Of a stretch of 64,000 nucleotides of DNA, positions 11,377 to 24,371 are shown piece by piece. A program made the position numbers and the translations under genes. The stretch is from positions 124,001 through 188,000 of the forward strand of contig NZ_CP080575.1 of the NCBI RefSeq assembly GCF_019575955.1. The letters run 5' to 3'. This DNA is from Nesterenkonia pannonica. Its GTDB lineage: Bacteria > Actinomycetota > Actinomycetes > Actinomycetales > Micrococcaceae. The notes under the pieces are model-generated. The model saw nothing but the letters and a program-made list of their open reading frames with translations, did no database searches and had not been told where the DNA came from. Numbering within the stretch: the first letter of the stretch is position 1; every line of letters begins with the position of its first letter.

Positions 11377-13982
11377 TCAGGCTGCCAGTCCCTGCGCAGG
11401 ACGGACCTTCGACATCCGGCGGGCGGGCAGCCACGCCGCGAGCAGAGCGGCCGCCAAAGCTGCCAGCCACACCGCGCCCATGCGCAGCCACGGAATCTCC
11501 AGCGTCACGACCCAGTCCGGCCGGGGCGCCACTGACGCGACGCCTGCCCAGCCGAACAGCGCACCCAGAGCGGAGCCCACGATGAGCGCCGCCGCCGCCA
11601 TCAGAATCGCCTCCACGCTGATGGTTCGCGCCACGGCCCGGCGGGACATCCCCACCGCCCGGAGCAGCGCCCCTCCCGACGGCGCTCAAGGACCGAGAGC
11701 GAGAGCGTGTTGGAGACCCCGATGACGGCCACCACGATGGCAGCGCCGAGCAGCCTGAGAACGATGCCCAGCAGAATGTCGACGAAGCCGACCATCGAGG
11801 CATGGGAGAGGGCGCCGTCGAAGATGACCTCCTCAGACTCCAGCTGCCCCGCCAGGTTTGCGATCTGCCCCATCGACAGGCCGTCCTGAAGTCGTACGAT
11901 CAGGGCTGTTCCATCCGTGGCGGGATCCAGCGCGGCCCAGGTCTCCGAACCTTGCTGCGCCGAGATCAGCGCCGTTCCCTGGGGCAGGCCGAAGTCCTCA
12001 CGGCCGGTCACGGTAATCGGCTGCCCTCAGCCTCAAGGGTCAGCGAGGAGCCCACCCCCATCTGCCCGACCGTGTCGGCACTCATGCTGATCTCACCAGG
12101 TTCCGGGAAGAAGTCCGAGTGACGCACCATGTCCGCATGTGACTGCGGGTCGGCCACCAGCACCGTGACGAGCTCACTCTCCTGTTGGTCCGCACCGGTG
12201 AGTGTGCCTTCAGCAATGCCCAGCTCTGCGGTGCTCTCAACCCTGCTGTCCTCCGCAAGCAGCTCCTGATCGGCTTCCGAGAGCCCGACAGCGATCCCAT
12301 CCACCGGGAAGGACTCGTCCAGTTCGTCGTAGAGGAGCCGTTCCGCGGTGGCCGCACCGATGGTGAAGGTTGACACCAGGGTCACGCCGATCAGCAGCGC
12401 TGAGGCCGTCGCGGCCGTGCGTCCGGGAACCTGCCGCGCATTCTCGCTTACCAGGCGTGCCACCATGCCCAACCCCGGCACATGCGAGAGCACTGCTCCC
12501 AGCCAGCCGACCAGCGGCGGAATGACGAGGCGCGCCAGGAGGAGTACTCCAAGGAACATCGTCATCGCCCCCAGCACGCCCACCACCACCATCGGCAGCC
12601 CCAGGACCGGAACAGTCGCTTACCCAGAGTCCCGTCGATCTCCTCCCCGGTGCTCAGCCCGGCCCACAGCACCATCACCAGACCGGCGGCCGCCATGAGA
12701 ATGCCCGCGAGGAGCCGAACCGTGGGGAATCTGGGAGCCGAAGCCGCGAGCCCCACGGGCGCCAGCGCGGCCATCGGGGACACTCGGCCCGCACGAACGG
12801 CTTACCAGACGGAGGCGAACGTCGTCATCCCCACGCCTACCACCAGCCCCACGGCAGCGGCGCGGACATCGAGTCCGACGAGGGGCAGCCCCGCATCGGC
12901 CGTGGCGTTGGCGACCACGACGAAGGCCGTTGCGCCGCCCCACCCGAGCAGGACGCCGCCGACGGCCGACGCCGCTCCCAGGACGGCTCCTCGGCGATGG
13001 TCGCCCGGCGCAGCTGGGCCGCATCCGCACCCACGGCACGGAGCAGAGCCATCGTGCGCTGACGCATGGCGACGAGCACGCTGAACGTGTTGGTGATGAC
13101 AAGGATGGAGACGAAGACCGCCACGGCGCCGAAGCCCAGAGTGATCCAGATCAGGACATCCGCACTTCCGGTCTGCTGCTCGACCCACTCATCGACCACT
13201 TCCTGCTGGGTCATCACCGGCAGCGACGTCAGCTCCTGAACCTGCTCCTTGACAGCTTCCTGATCCGACGCGGCATTCTGGCCATCAGGGAGCACAACCC
13301 TGATCTCCGAAGGCGTGGGGTTGTACGGCAGCCTCTCCATGCCCCCTCAGTGAGAAGGCTCCGCGGCGACCCGGGAAGGTCAGCGATGCCGACCACCTCA
13401 TAGTCCGTCTCCAGAATCCGGCCCTCAGCCTCTCCACCGCCGTTCGACTCCTCGTCGGCGACCTGGAGCGAGGCAGTCAGCGTGTCGCCGACCGAAATCC
13501 CGAACGCCTCCGCCGCCACCTCGCTGACCATCGCCTCATCGTCGGCAGAGGGAGCCTCCCCGTCCAGCATCTCGAACTCCATCGAGTCGGTCAGCTGCGA
13601 GGCCGACACCCCGAAGGGCACGCCGTCAGCCTCACGGGCGGCACTCGTCTCGAGGAAGGCGCTGCGGACCGGCTCCGCCGACGCGACGCTGTCGAGAGCC
13701 TCCACCTGCTCCATCAGGTCCTCGTCGGCGTGCCGCTCGAGCTCGGAATCCTGCTCATAGTCGTCCCAGGCGTCGGGGTCCTGCCCGTCGATCAGCGAGT
13801 CCGTCCTGATGATGAGATCGGCTCCGGCCGCCTCGGCCTCGGCCTCCTCCGCGACGCTGGCGTTGAAGCTGCCCACCAGCAGCAGCCCCGCGACGATGAA
13901 CGCTGTGGAGATCGCCACGGTGATGCTTAGCTGCGATCAGCCTGCTGCCTGAGGTGCGGATATTCGCGCGCAGGATGCTCAT
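11377..13982 (-). CDS. ABC exporter permease with two FtsX domains
   Basis: Large permease of about 850 residues of the MacB/LolC/FtsX type. The order is: an N-terminal TM helix (GITVAISTAFIVAGLLLVG), a long extracellular domain (residues 35-255), a first FtsX core (TLGFGAVAVFVSILVITNTFSVLVAMR...LLRAVG), mid-protein TM helices, a second extracellular domain and a second FtsX core (VIGVSNTLSLSVLERRREGALLRAVGMSRR) ending LPARRMSKVRPAQGLAA. It overlaps its ATPase by ATGA. Near 13927 GCTTAGC replaces an expected GCCGGC and shifts the frame; further breaks lie near 13340, 12995, 12810, 12600, 12020 and 11670. Likely exports a lipid, peptide or antibiotic; substrate unknown. Confidence 0.88.
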
Positions 13983-14747
13983 GATCGGACCTCCAGCATC
14001 CGTGCCGCCAGCGCCTCAGCGCTGGGGCGCTCGACCACGTCGACCACCCGGCCGTCGCTGAGGATGACGACGCGGTCAGCCTCAGCGGCCGCCGAGGCGT
14101 CGTGGGTGACCATCACGACTGTCTGCTGGTATTGGTCCACCGCGGAGCGCAGCAGCCGCAGCACCTCAGCGCTGGCGGTGGAGTCCAGGTTGCCCGTCGG
14201 CTCGTCCGCGAAGATCACCGCAGGCCGGGAGACCAGCGCCCGGGCCACCGCCACCCGCTGCTGCTGCCCCCTGAGAGCTCGTGCGGCCGGTGGCCCAGAC
14301 GGTCCGCCAAGCCCAGCTCTTCGGCGATCCGCTCCAAGGCGCCCTTCTCAGGAGCGGGCCCGCCCAGAGTGCTCGGCAGGAGGATGTTCTCCCGTGCCGT
14401 CATCGCAGGCACCAGGTTGAACGCTTGGAAGATGAAGCCGACGTGCTCGCGGCGAACCCTGGTGAGGCGCCGCTCATCCAGCTGCATCAGCTCCACCAGC
14501 CCGGCATCGGTGGCCAGCTGCACTGTGCCGGACTCTGCGGTGTCGAGGCCCGCAAGGACGTGCATCAGCGTGGACTTTCCTGATCCCGAGGGACCCATGA
14601 TGGCCGTGAACGTCGCGGCTTAAGCACCTGAACGGAGAGGTCGTTCAGCGGCCGCACGGCCGTGTCACCGGTGCCGTAGGTCTTGGTGAGATGGGATGCG
14701 GCGAGGGCTTACTGGACGCTCGTCCGCTGAATCGTTGAAGTGGTCAT
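13979..14747 (-). CDS. ABC exporter ATPase (MacB/LolD type)
   Basis: ATPase partner of the FtsX permease. It starts MTTSTIQRTSVQ at 14747 and carries SHLTKTYGTGDTAV, Walker A MGPSGSGKSTLMH, Q-loop FIFQAFNLVPAMTA, signature LSGGQQQRVAVARAL (partly frame-shifted near 14270), Walker B VIFADEPTGNLDS and H-loop VTHDASAA. About 255 residues. Two sites where Val-Pro-Ala and Gln-Pro-Ala are expected read GCTTAAGC (14619) and GCTTAC (14706) in place of GCCGGC. The pair lies immediately downstream of a two-component system that probably controls it. Confidence 0.92.
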
Positions 14748-14824
14748 GGTCCAACCCTAGGAAGCGGCTGCAGGGCACACATCAGGCCACGGTCTGAACT
14801 GGGCCTCCCTGCAGGATGAGGCGG

Positions 14825-15493
14825 CTAGGACCGAACAACCCCGGATTCGTAGGCGAAGACGACGGCCTGCACCCGGTCTCGCACGCCGAGCTTGGCGAGC
14901 ACCTGACCCACGTGGGTCTTCACGGTGGCCTCGGAGACGAACAGCCGCTCGGCAATCTCGGTGTTGGAGTCCCCTGTGGCCATCTCCTCCAGCATCTGGC
15001 GCTCCCGCGCCGTGAGCTGATCGAGCTTCCTCTGCTGCTGGGCATCGGCAGTCCGGGGTGCCCCGCGGGCGAGAAGCGTGGCATCCAGCAGGCGTCGGGT
15101 GGTGCTCGGGGCGACGACCGCCCCGCCGCGCATCACGGTGCGGATGGAGTCCAGGAGGGTCTCGGGCTGGACGTCCTTGAGCAGGAAGCGGCAGCGCTAC
15201 TCGGAGCGCCTGCAGGGCGTACTCATCGGTGTCGAAGGTGGTCAGCACGATCACCCTGGTCGAGGCCAGGGTCGGGTCGGCGGCTATCTGCTGGGTCGCC
15301 TCGAGGCCGTCCATCGTCGGCATGCGAATGTCCATGAGCACCACATCGGGATGCTGAGCGCGTGCGGCGGCGAGCGCCTCGGCGCCGTCGGCCCCTGTCC
15401 CACCACCTCGAGGTCCGGCTGGGAGTTGATGACCATCGCGAACCCTGCTCTCAGGAGAGCCTGATCGTCGGCGAGGTAGACAGTGATGCTCAT
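14825..15493 (-). CDS. NarL/LuxR-type response regulator
   Basis: The receiver domain starts MSITVYLADDQALLRAGFAMVI with acidic DD, phospho-acceptor Asp in VVLMDIRMPTMDG near residue 54, a Thr in VIVLTTFD and the Lys switch region, broken near 15195. The C-terminal HTH is LTARERQMLEEMATGDSNTEIAERLFVSEATVKTHV. About 220 residues. The start lies 2 nt after the histidine kinase stop. It likely regulates the ABC exporter at 11.4-14.7 kb, the usual arrangement for BceRS/LiaRS-like sets. Confidence 0.9.
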
Positions 15494-15495
15494 GC

Positions 15496-16847
15496 TCAGG
15501 CACCTCTCTTCGGGGCAGGCTGGGATCCGCCCGCCACCACTTTGCGCAGCGGGAAGCGGGCGGTGAGCCGGTAGCCGCCCTGCTCGGCGGACGCGTTCAG
15601 CACGCCTCCGTAGAGACGGGCCCGTTCGGACATGCCGAGTATGCCTGAGCCGGACCCGTCCGAGGGCGCATCGGCGCCCGCTCCGTCGTCCCGGACGTCG
15701 ACGACCAGCTCAGGCGTGGCCTCGGAGGCGGTGTGCTCGACGGTTACGCGCAGCTCCGCTGCGGCGTCGGAACCGCCGTGCTTGAGCGTGTTGGTCAGCG
15801 CCTCCTGGATGATCCGGTAGACGGCCAGTCCCGCGCCTTCGCTGAGGATGGGAAGGTGCTCGGGCGCGGACATCACGCGGACCTCCAGCCCTGAGGCGCG
15901 GATGTCGTCGAGCAGCTGCGGAAGCTGATCGAGGCTTGGTGCCGGTCTGCGCTGGAGGTCCTCGGAGCCTTCTCGGAGGACCCCGAGCATGCTCCGCAGC
16001 TCGCTCAGCGCCTCCCGGCCGGTGCGCCCGATGGCTTCGAAGGCCTGTTCGGCCTGCTCGGCATCGTTGCGGAGCACGTATCTGCCGCCGTCCGACTGGG
16101 CGATCATGACCGACATGGAGTGGGAGACGACGTCGTGCATCTCGCGGGCGATGCGCATCCGCTCCGCATCTGCGGCCAGCCGGGCCTCCTGCTCCCGCTC
16201 GACCTCCAGCAGGCGGTTCTTCTCATTGGTCGCCGCCTGCTCGCGGCGTCGTCGTCCGCCCAGGTCGCCGAGGGTCCATGCGCCCACGACGACGGAGGCG
16301 CAGAAGCCCGTGAGCAGGGTCCCGATCATCACGACGAAGGGCATTGCCGTGCCGAGGCCCCTGGTTCCTGCACCACGGGCCCGAACTCATCGCGGGACCA
16401 CAGCACCACGTATGAGCCGACCAGGAACGCTCCCGCGAGGAGTGCCCCAGCAAGCCCCACCAGAGACTGAGCAGCGAGATGCGGCGTGACCCGTATTTGG
16501 CGCAGGCGTAGACCACCGCGGGCACGGCCAAGGAGGCCCAGCCCGGTCCCTGCAGCAGCAGGATCTGAAGCGTGCAGGCTGTGCCTGCCGCTGCGAGCGC
16601 CGTGCCCGGCCGGATGCGGCTGATGACCAGAGCGCCGATGGCGATCAGGTCGAGGACGAGCATCAGCGGCCAGCTGACGTCGGCTCCCAGCATCCCGAAC
16701 TCCGGGCGGTTCCGTCCCCACGTCACCAGAGCGAGCAGAAGCAGGGGAGGCGAGCAGCAGCGAACCCACCCAGGGTCTGCTCTCGAGGAACCGGCCCAGC
16801 CGCACGTGCACCGGCGGGCGCGTCTGATGAACGGGGTGAACGGTCAC
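15496..16847 (-). CDS. Two-component sensor histidine kinase (HisKA_3 type)
   Basis: N-terminal membrane sensor with about five TM helices (LLLASPLLLLALVTW..., MLVLDLIAIGALVIS, ALLAGAFLVGSYVVLW, MPFVVMIGTLLTGFCASVVVGAW), a short coiled linker, then DHp motif MRIAREMHDVVSHSMSVMIAQ with phospho-His near residue 220. The HATPase domain has IIQEALTNTLKHGG (N box) and VDVRDDGAG, GSGILGMSERARLYGG (G boxes). The domain order matches NarX/DesK-like kinases of actinobacteria. Frame breaks near 16740, 16445 and 16355 are repaired in this extent. Confidence 0.88.
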
Positions 16848-16903
16848 CCCATAAGTCTAGGAGCGGGCGGGGCCCCTGGCCTCAGACTGTGGGATGAGAC
16901 GCC

Positions 16904-17228
16904 TCAGGAGACGCTGTTTACCCGCCCTGCTTCCCTCACGCCTCTGCGCCTCTGCCACCTCTTCGGGGGCCATGGTCTCGAGCGCCCGCGCACCGGCTTC
17001 CCGGGGTGGGCGGCTCGATGGCGCACCGTCATCGCGGTGAAGTAGATGATGGGTCCCAGCACCGGCACAGCGGCCACCAGCACGAACCATCCTGCGGCTC
17101 TCGCTTACGAACCGTGCTTCGTCTGCACGAAGATCATCATCGCGGCGACGAACAGCGCCCCGGCCACCAAAGCGAGCCAGCGGGCCCACCAGGGGAAGAG
17201 GGGCGCGGCCGACAGCATCTCAACCATG
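16904..17228 (-). CDS. Small membrane protein with PLDc_N-like segment
   Basis: ATG at 17228 gives MVEMLSAAPLFPWWARWLAL, one TM helix (LVAGALFVAAMMIF), then a second TM segment FVLVAAVPVLGPIIYFTAM. The PVLGPIIYF core resembles the short phospholipase-D N-terminal (PLDc_N) membrane domain found alone in many actinobacteria. At 17103 GCTTAC replaces GCCGGC and shifts the frame between the helices. The basic tail ends at 16904 in the repaired frame; a different frame would extend it to 16857. Function unknown. Confidence 0.55.
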
Positions 17229-17283
17229 TGCCCAGCCTAGGTGCGGAGGCTGGGCCGGACCTCCGAGAAGCGTCGGCAGAGGC

Positions 17284-18098
17284 TCAGGCCTCGGATGCGC
17301 TTACCGCGCTCTGAGGCCAGTGCCCGCGGGCGCGCATCACCTCAGCCAGCGCCTCCACGTTGTCCGTCACGAGACCGTCGACGCCCATGTCGAGCAGACG
17401 GTTCATCTCGTCCGGGTCGTTGATCGTCCACATGGACCTGCAGCCCTGCTCGGTGGCAGCGCCGGACGAACGCCGGGCGGACCACTCGCAGCCTGCGGTG
17501 CCGGGCAGGCACCTGAACGCAGTCGATCTCGCGCACTCCCCGGAAGAGCCGCGCGGCTCTGCCGAAGGGGCCCAGCAGCACCAGGAGCCAGGCGAGCCGC
17601 CGGTCGGCGGAGCTGGCGATCCTAGGCCCCATGAGACGGCGCGTCCGACGGCGTCGTGCATGGTCGAAGCTGGCGGCGAGGACACGGTCGTGGGCGCCGA
17701 ATCTCTCGACTGCGGCGCAGAAGGGCTCGACGGCTGCGTCCTCCTTCAGGTCCACGTTGAAGTGGGTGTCCGGAAACAGCTGCAGCGCATCCTCGAAGCG
17801 CAGCAGGAGCACTCCGTGCCGTCGCTGCCCTGCACCGTCACCTGGGCCAATTCGTCCCAGGTCATGCTGCTGATGGTGCCGGTGCTGCCGGTGGCGCGGT
17901 CCAGCACGGCGTCATGGAAGAGGACGAGCACACCGTCGGCGGTGGTCCTCAGATCGATCTCGATGTACCGGAAGCCCAGCTCCACAGCCCGCCGAAGGGC
18001 CAGCTCCGTGTTCTCCGGGCCGGGCTCCCGCCACGATGGGCGAGGGCCAGGGGCCAGCCTGCCAGAGGCCCGCTCCCTGAGTTCAGCAGATACGGCAC
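17284..18098 (-). CDS. Glycerophosphodiester phosphodiesterase
   Basis: Hydrolyses glycerophosphodiesters to glycerol-3-phosphate and an alcohol. Catalytic and metal-binding elements are visible: LALAHRGGS..GPENT (general-base His and Glu), YIEIDLRTTADGVLVLFHD (Glu-Asp pair and second His), FNVDLKEDAAVEPF, and [27 protein letters not shown] near the end. About 265 residues. A GTG at 18098 is a plausible start. Frame breaks near 18030, 17815, 17650 and 17445. The pfkB-family kinase gene ends 59 nt upstream. Confidence 0.85.
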
Positions 18099-18157
18099 GG
18101 ATCTGCGCAGATGCTTGCGGGCCCCATCCCGGCGCCCAACGCGCGCAGGCTCTGCGC

Positions 18158-19110
18158 TCAAGGCTGGGTCGTCTCCAGCGCAGCGGCCAGCTCGGCGGCG
18201 CTCGGCGGCTGCGCGCCGAACCGGGAGGAGGTCAGGGCAGCCGCTTGTGCGGACACTCTCAGCACGTCCTGCATCTCCTCCAGGGTGATGCTGCGCAGCG
18301 CCGCGCGATTCTCTGCGCCGAGCAGGCCGCGCTCGGACAGGCTGGACAGGGTCGCAGCCATGAAGGAGTCGCGGCGCCGACGGTGTCTGCGACCTCTACG
18401 CCGAAGACGGGCTGCTCGGCGGAGCCGCTCGCCGCCAGGGCCGTGGCCCCGGACCCGCCGCGGGTCACAGTGATCAGGAGGGCCCCAGGTCCAGCCAGGC
18501 GTGCATCGTCTCCACGTGCGTCCGCTCCGGGTAGAGCTGCTCCAGGTCGTCGACGGATGCCTGCACCACATCGGAGAGAGCGATGAACTCCTCGGCCTGA
18601 CGCCGAGCCTGCTCCCGGTTCGGAATGATCGTGGGCCGGTAGTTGGGGTCATACGAGACGGTCGCCGTGCCGCGCGCCGCCTGGAGCACCGCCTTCACCG
18701 TCGAGGCGCCGGGCTCGAGCATGGACGCGATCGAGCCGGTGTGCAGGTGCGCGCGGCGGCCCGGCTGAGCGCTGAACCTCTCCTCGAGCTGGGCCGGGTC
18801 CGGCAGCGTCCAGTCGAGTTCGAACTCGTAGCTGGGCTGTCCGGTGGGATCCAGGTCGCGGCGGCGACGGAGGTGGCGCGAGAGTCAGGTCCCAGCAGGC
18901 TGGTGATCCCTGCTGACCGCAGGGAGCGGGCGATCATCCGTCCGTAGTCGTCATTGCCGCGGCGGCCTGCGAAGACCACTGGGTGGTCCAGCCGCGCCAG
19001 TCCCACGGCCACGTTCAGGGGCTGCCGCCCACATGGGCCATGGGTGGGGACGTCTCGGTGTGGACGACATCCACCAGGCACTCGCCTATGACTGCCAGGT
19101 AGCTTCTCAC
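18158..19110 (-). CDS. PfkB-family carbohydrate kinase (fructokinase-like)
   Basis: GTG at 19110 gives VRSYLAVIGECLVDVV, the fructokinase-type start. GGSPLNVAVGLARL (substrate site) and DTVGAGDSFMAATL (C-terminal signature with catalytic Asp) mark the PfkB/ribokinase fold. The second signature is frame-shifted at about 18377, where GCCGGCGAC has lost a base and reads GCCGCGAC. About 315 residues. The sugar is not certain from sequence; fructose or 2-keto-3-deoxygluconate are the usual options. It follows the thiF-like gene by 21 nt on the same strand. Confidence 0.82.
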
Positions 19111-19131
19111 CCCTCTACACTACCGAAACGT

Positions 19132-21215
<2,084 letters not shown>

Positions 21216-21233
21216 CTGCGCCTCTCTCAAGCC

Positions 21234-21473
21234 TCAGCCGCCCTGCACGGCGGTGACGATTTCCAGCTCTGTGCCGTCGGCGAGCGTCGTGGAGGACCAC
21301 CTGCTGCGCGGCAGCACCTCCCCGGCGACCGCGACCGCGACCCCGAGCCTGCGGCCATCAGCCGGAGTGCCGTCCTGCTGCAGCTCCCTGCCGGTGGTCT
21401 GGGCCACGGCGTCGAGCACGGTGGCCGACTCCGGGAGGGCTGTGGAGGTGTCATTGATGGTGACTGTGGGCAT
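21234..21473 (-). CDS. thiS: Sulfur carrier protein ThiS
   Basis: Ubiquitin-like sulfur carrier of 79 residues, MPTVTINDTSTALPESATVLDAVA... ending TAVQGG. The C-terminal Gly-Gly is the site that ThiF adenylates and that carries the thiocarboxylate to ThiG. The length is slightly longer than usual. It is intact, sits 18 nt upstream of thiG and 48 nt downstream of thiO in one transcription unit. Confidence 0.93.
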   Translation of the reverse strand: MPTVTINDTSTALPESATVLDAVAQTTGRELQQDGTPADGRRLGVAVAVAGEVLPRSRWSSTTLADGTELEIVTAVQGG

Positions 21474-21521
21474 AGGCCCTATTCAACACCAGTGCCGCAG
21501 GCGGTGTTCCCGGGCGGCGCT

Positions 21522-22691
21522 TCACCGGTGCCGACCGGGGCTCATCGCTTCCAGGTGGGCCCGGTCCGTCTCGGTGAGCGTTCCGTTGAGCATGCCTGCG
21601 GTCAGTCGGGCTGCCAGAGGAGCGAGCAGGATGCCGTGGCGCGAGTACCCGGTGGAGACGACGACGGCGGGGCTCAGGAGCCCCAGGTAGGGACGGTCGT
21701 CCGGGGTGCCCGGCCGGGCCCGTGCGGTGACCTCGTGCAGCTGCATGTCCCGCACCGCGGGCAGCAGCGCGATGGCATCGGCGAGCAGCTCGGCGACGGA
21801 GCCCACGTGCGCACTGGCGCGCCCGTCCTCACGGACGGAGGCTCCGACGACCAGCTCCTCCCGTTCGCGGGGCACGAGGTAGACCTGGCGTCCGGACACC
21901 CGGCCGCGCAGGGTGGCGCTGATGAGGCGCCGCTCCCCGGCGCTGAGCTGCCCGTCGGTGTACCGCAGCCGGAGGATGTCCCCGTAGACGGGCCGGAGGT
22001 CCAGCTGGGGTGCTCTCGCGGAATGCCGGTGATCTGGGAGTAGCCGAGCCCCGGAGCCAGCACCGCGGCGGCCGCGTCGTGCTCCTCATCCTGCTCGGTG
22101 CTCAGCTGCACCCCGCCGAGCTCGTGCCGGATGTCTGTGACGCGTTCGGCCCGCCACGCGGCGGGAGGGCCGGCTGTTCGGGAAGGAGGTCGGGTCAAGG
22201 TCTGCGTTGAGCGCGGCCGTCAGGGCGGCCACGAACTGGCGGGGATCGATCTGGTGGTCCCCGGCACGTCCCATGCTTTGGCGATGGCTTACGCCAGTGC
22301 GGGCTCGCGCGCCCGCAGCGTGCGCGAGGTCAGAGGCTCAACCTCCATGCCGTGGGATCGGTGGACTGCCACGAGGTCGTCGACGGCGCTGCGGTCCCCG
22401 GGTCGGCGGCGACCAGCAGGGTTCCGTTCTCCCAGTAGCCGGTGGGTACACGGACGGCCCTCTGGAGCTCAGCGAGCTGTTCGGGGTAGTGCTCGAGGGC
22501 AGCGGCCATGAGCGGCCACAGCTCCTCCTGTCCGTACTGCACCTCGCTGAGCGGGGCGAGCATTCCTGCTGCGGCGTAGGAGGAGTCGGAGGCGGAGCGG
22601 GATCGAAGATCGTCACCGCGTGGCCGGTGAGGCGAAGCTGCCACGCAGTCAGCAGGCCCACCACTCCGGCTCCGACGACAGCGGTAGACAA
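21522..22691 (-). CDS. thiO: Glycine oxidase ThiO
   Basis: FAD-dependent oxidase producing dehydroglycine (and peroxide) for ThiG. The FAD dinucleotide fold opens with TAVVGAGVVGLLTAWQL. Later come SSYAAAGMLAPLSE, the VYGDILRLR barrel segment, and the C-terminal FAD contact PYLGLLSPAVVVSTGYSRHGILLAPL. A TTG at 22691 after AAGGTGGT is the likely start. At 22285 GCTTAC (complement GTAAGC) replaces GCCGGC in the ALAPAIAKAWD region. Other breaks near 22600, 22395, 22180 and 22010. Confidence 0.85.
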
Positions 22692-22781
22692 AGGGGACCA
22701 CCTTCGGGTCGAAGGCCGCTGGGCGGCGAGGTCTGGCAGAGAGCCTGAGCTCTCGGAGGGAGGGTGCATGACCCTCATGTG

Positions 22782-22852
22782 AGCGGCTGACGGGAATCGA
22801 ACCCGCGTCGTCTGCGTGGGAGGCAGAAGCTTTGCCACTAAGCTACAGCCGC
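22782..22852 (-). tRNA. tRNA-Gly (anticodon CCC)
   Basis: The complement folds as a 71-nt tRNA. The acceptor stem is GCGGCTG with CAGCCGC, the D arm has GCTTAGTGGCAAAGC, the anticodon stem is TCTGC with GCAGA, the loop is CTCCCAC with anticodon CCC, and the T arm contains GGTTCGATTCC. It decodes GGG glycine codons. No CCA is encoded. The GCTTA in the D arm is native and is not one of the corrupted sites. Confidence 0.95.
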
Positions 22853-23018
22853 TGGACGCCGTGATGAGTGCGAGTGATCCCACGGTCACGGCGTGGGAGT
22901 CAGTGTACTACCTCAGGGGCGGCCCGCATGACGGATTTGGGACGGCCGGGGCCCGCCGCCGGAAGCCTACTGCGGACCCCTGTGGCATGCGTCCCAGATC
23001 AGGTCAGGACCTTCTGAT

Positions 23019-23560
23019 TCAGGCCTTTTCGACCAGGCTGATGAACTCGCGGTTGAAGTCCTCGAGGTCATCCGGGGTGCGGGAGGTGACGAGGCCGTCG
23101 GAGACGACGACTGACTCGTCGACCCAGCGTGCGCCGGCGTTCTTCAGGTCGGTGGTCAGCGAGGGGAAGCTGGTGACGGTGCGGCCCTGCGCTGCGCCGA
23201 TCTCGGTGAGGATCCACAGGCCGTGGCAGATGGCTGCGACGGGCTTGCCCGCGTCGAAGAATGCTCGCGCGAACTTCTGGGCGTTCTCGTCGATGCGCAC
23301 GGTGTCTGCGTTGAGCGTGCCGCCGGGCAGGACCAGGCCTGCGTAGTCGGAGGCATCGGCGGAGGCGAGCGTGACGTCGACGTCGAAGTGGTCGGCGTGC
23401 TCCCAGTCGCCCTTCATCGCCTGGATCGAGCCCTCTTCGGGGAGACGACCACTGCCGTGCCTCCCGCGGACTCGATGGCCTTCTTGGGCTCGGTCAGCTC
23501 GGGCTGCTCGACGCCGTTGGTGGTCAGGATTGCGATCTTCTTGCCGGTGATGTCAGCCAT
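23019..23560 (-). CDS. DJ-1/PfpI-family protein
   Basis: About 180 residues starting [22 protein letters not shown]. The nucleophile elbow [10 protein letters not shown] carries the conserved Cys followed by His, and an upstream Glu lies in the GVEQPEL region, so it belongs to the PfpI/YhbO group (class I glutamine amidotransferase fold; protease, deglycase or glyoxalase activity reported for relatives). One break near 23440. ATG at 23560 follows AAGGAGG. The 170 bp between this gene and the tRNA hold no gene I can see. Confidence 0.85.
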
Positions 23561-23656
23561 GAGCATCCTCCTTCGTGGGGATCTGTCATCTGTCGCGTAC
23601 AGGTGAAAACTACTGGTCAGGCCTTGATGCTCAAGCCACGGTCCCTGGATTCTTCC

Positions 23657-24278
23657 TCAGAGGATCTGGGAGGCCTCCGCGAACTCCAGGCGTCCGGCCC
23701 GCTCGCCCACCGCTGATGCGTCCTCTGCATCGGCTGCGTGGCCCACGTTGATGGCTACGAGGGTCTTCCATCCGTTCTCGGCATGCAATTCCTCATCGAA
23801 GGCGGAGGCCTTGAGCCCGGTCATGGGTCCCACCTCCAGCCCGTGCGCCCGCAGCGCGGTGATCAGGTAGCCGACCTGGATGAGGGCGGACTGCTTGCCG
23901 ACGTCCTCGCGCATCTTCTCGGCGTCGGCGAAGCGCTCGCGGGCGCCCCCGCTGGGGCTGCAGCGTGGGCAGGTGCTCGTGCCAGTCAGCGGTGTAGGCC
24001 GCCACGAGGGTCAGCGGCGCGGCCTTCGTCTTGTCCTGGTTGCCCTTCATCATGTGCTCGATGACGGCATCGCGCCTGGGACCGTCGGTGAGGACGCTCA
24101 GCCGCAGCGGCTGGGCGTTGAACGCGGTCGGGGCCCAGCGCAGGTCCTCGTACACCTGCTGGATCAGGGACAGGTCGACGGGCTCGGCGGTGAAGGCGTT
24201 GGTGGTGTGGGACCCCTCGAAGAGGCGGTCGATGGCGTCTCGGTCGAGGGTCTTCTCCATGGCGCTGGCGCTGGTCAC
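23657..24278 (-). CDS. Nitroreductase-family protein (RutE/HadB-like malonic semialdehyde reductase type)
   Basis: FMN-dependent oxidoreductase of about 205 residues. DRDAIDRLFEGSHTTNAFTAEPVDLSLIQQVYEDLRWAPTAFNAQPLR is the family start with the SxRxF/PTAFN FMN-contact region; GYLITALRAHGLEVGPMTG is the typical second motif. RutE-like members reduce malonic semialdehyde; general nitroreductase activity is the alternative. The frame is broken near 23950. The start could be GTG 24278 or ATG 24260. Confidence 0.82.
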
Positions 24279-24371
24279 AGGTGGCGCTCCTTCGCATCGT
24301 AAGGGTCAGGTTCCGTGGATCTCCAACATCCGTCCGGGCTGACTTCTTCCGGGTTCCGCCGCCGGCACCCG

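Noticed and set aside
22692..22781. TPP riboswitch upstream of thiO
   Set aside because: I looked for the CUGAGA and ACCUGA...GGGUAAUACC-type core on the minus strand and did not find it. The same holds for the short region upstream of thiE.
22836..22842. GCTTA-type string in tRNA-Gly as another corrupted GCCGGC site
   Set aside because: It is the normal D-arm sequence GTAGCTTAGTGG of tRNA-Gly, so it is native. Not every GCTTA in the window is an error.
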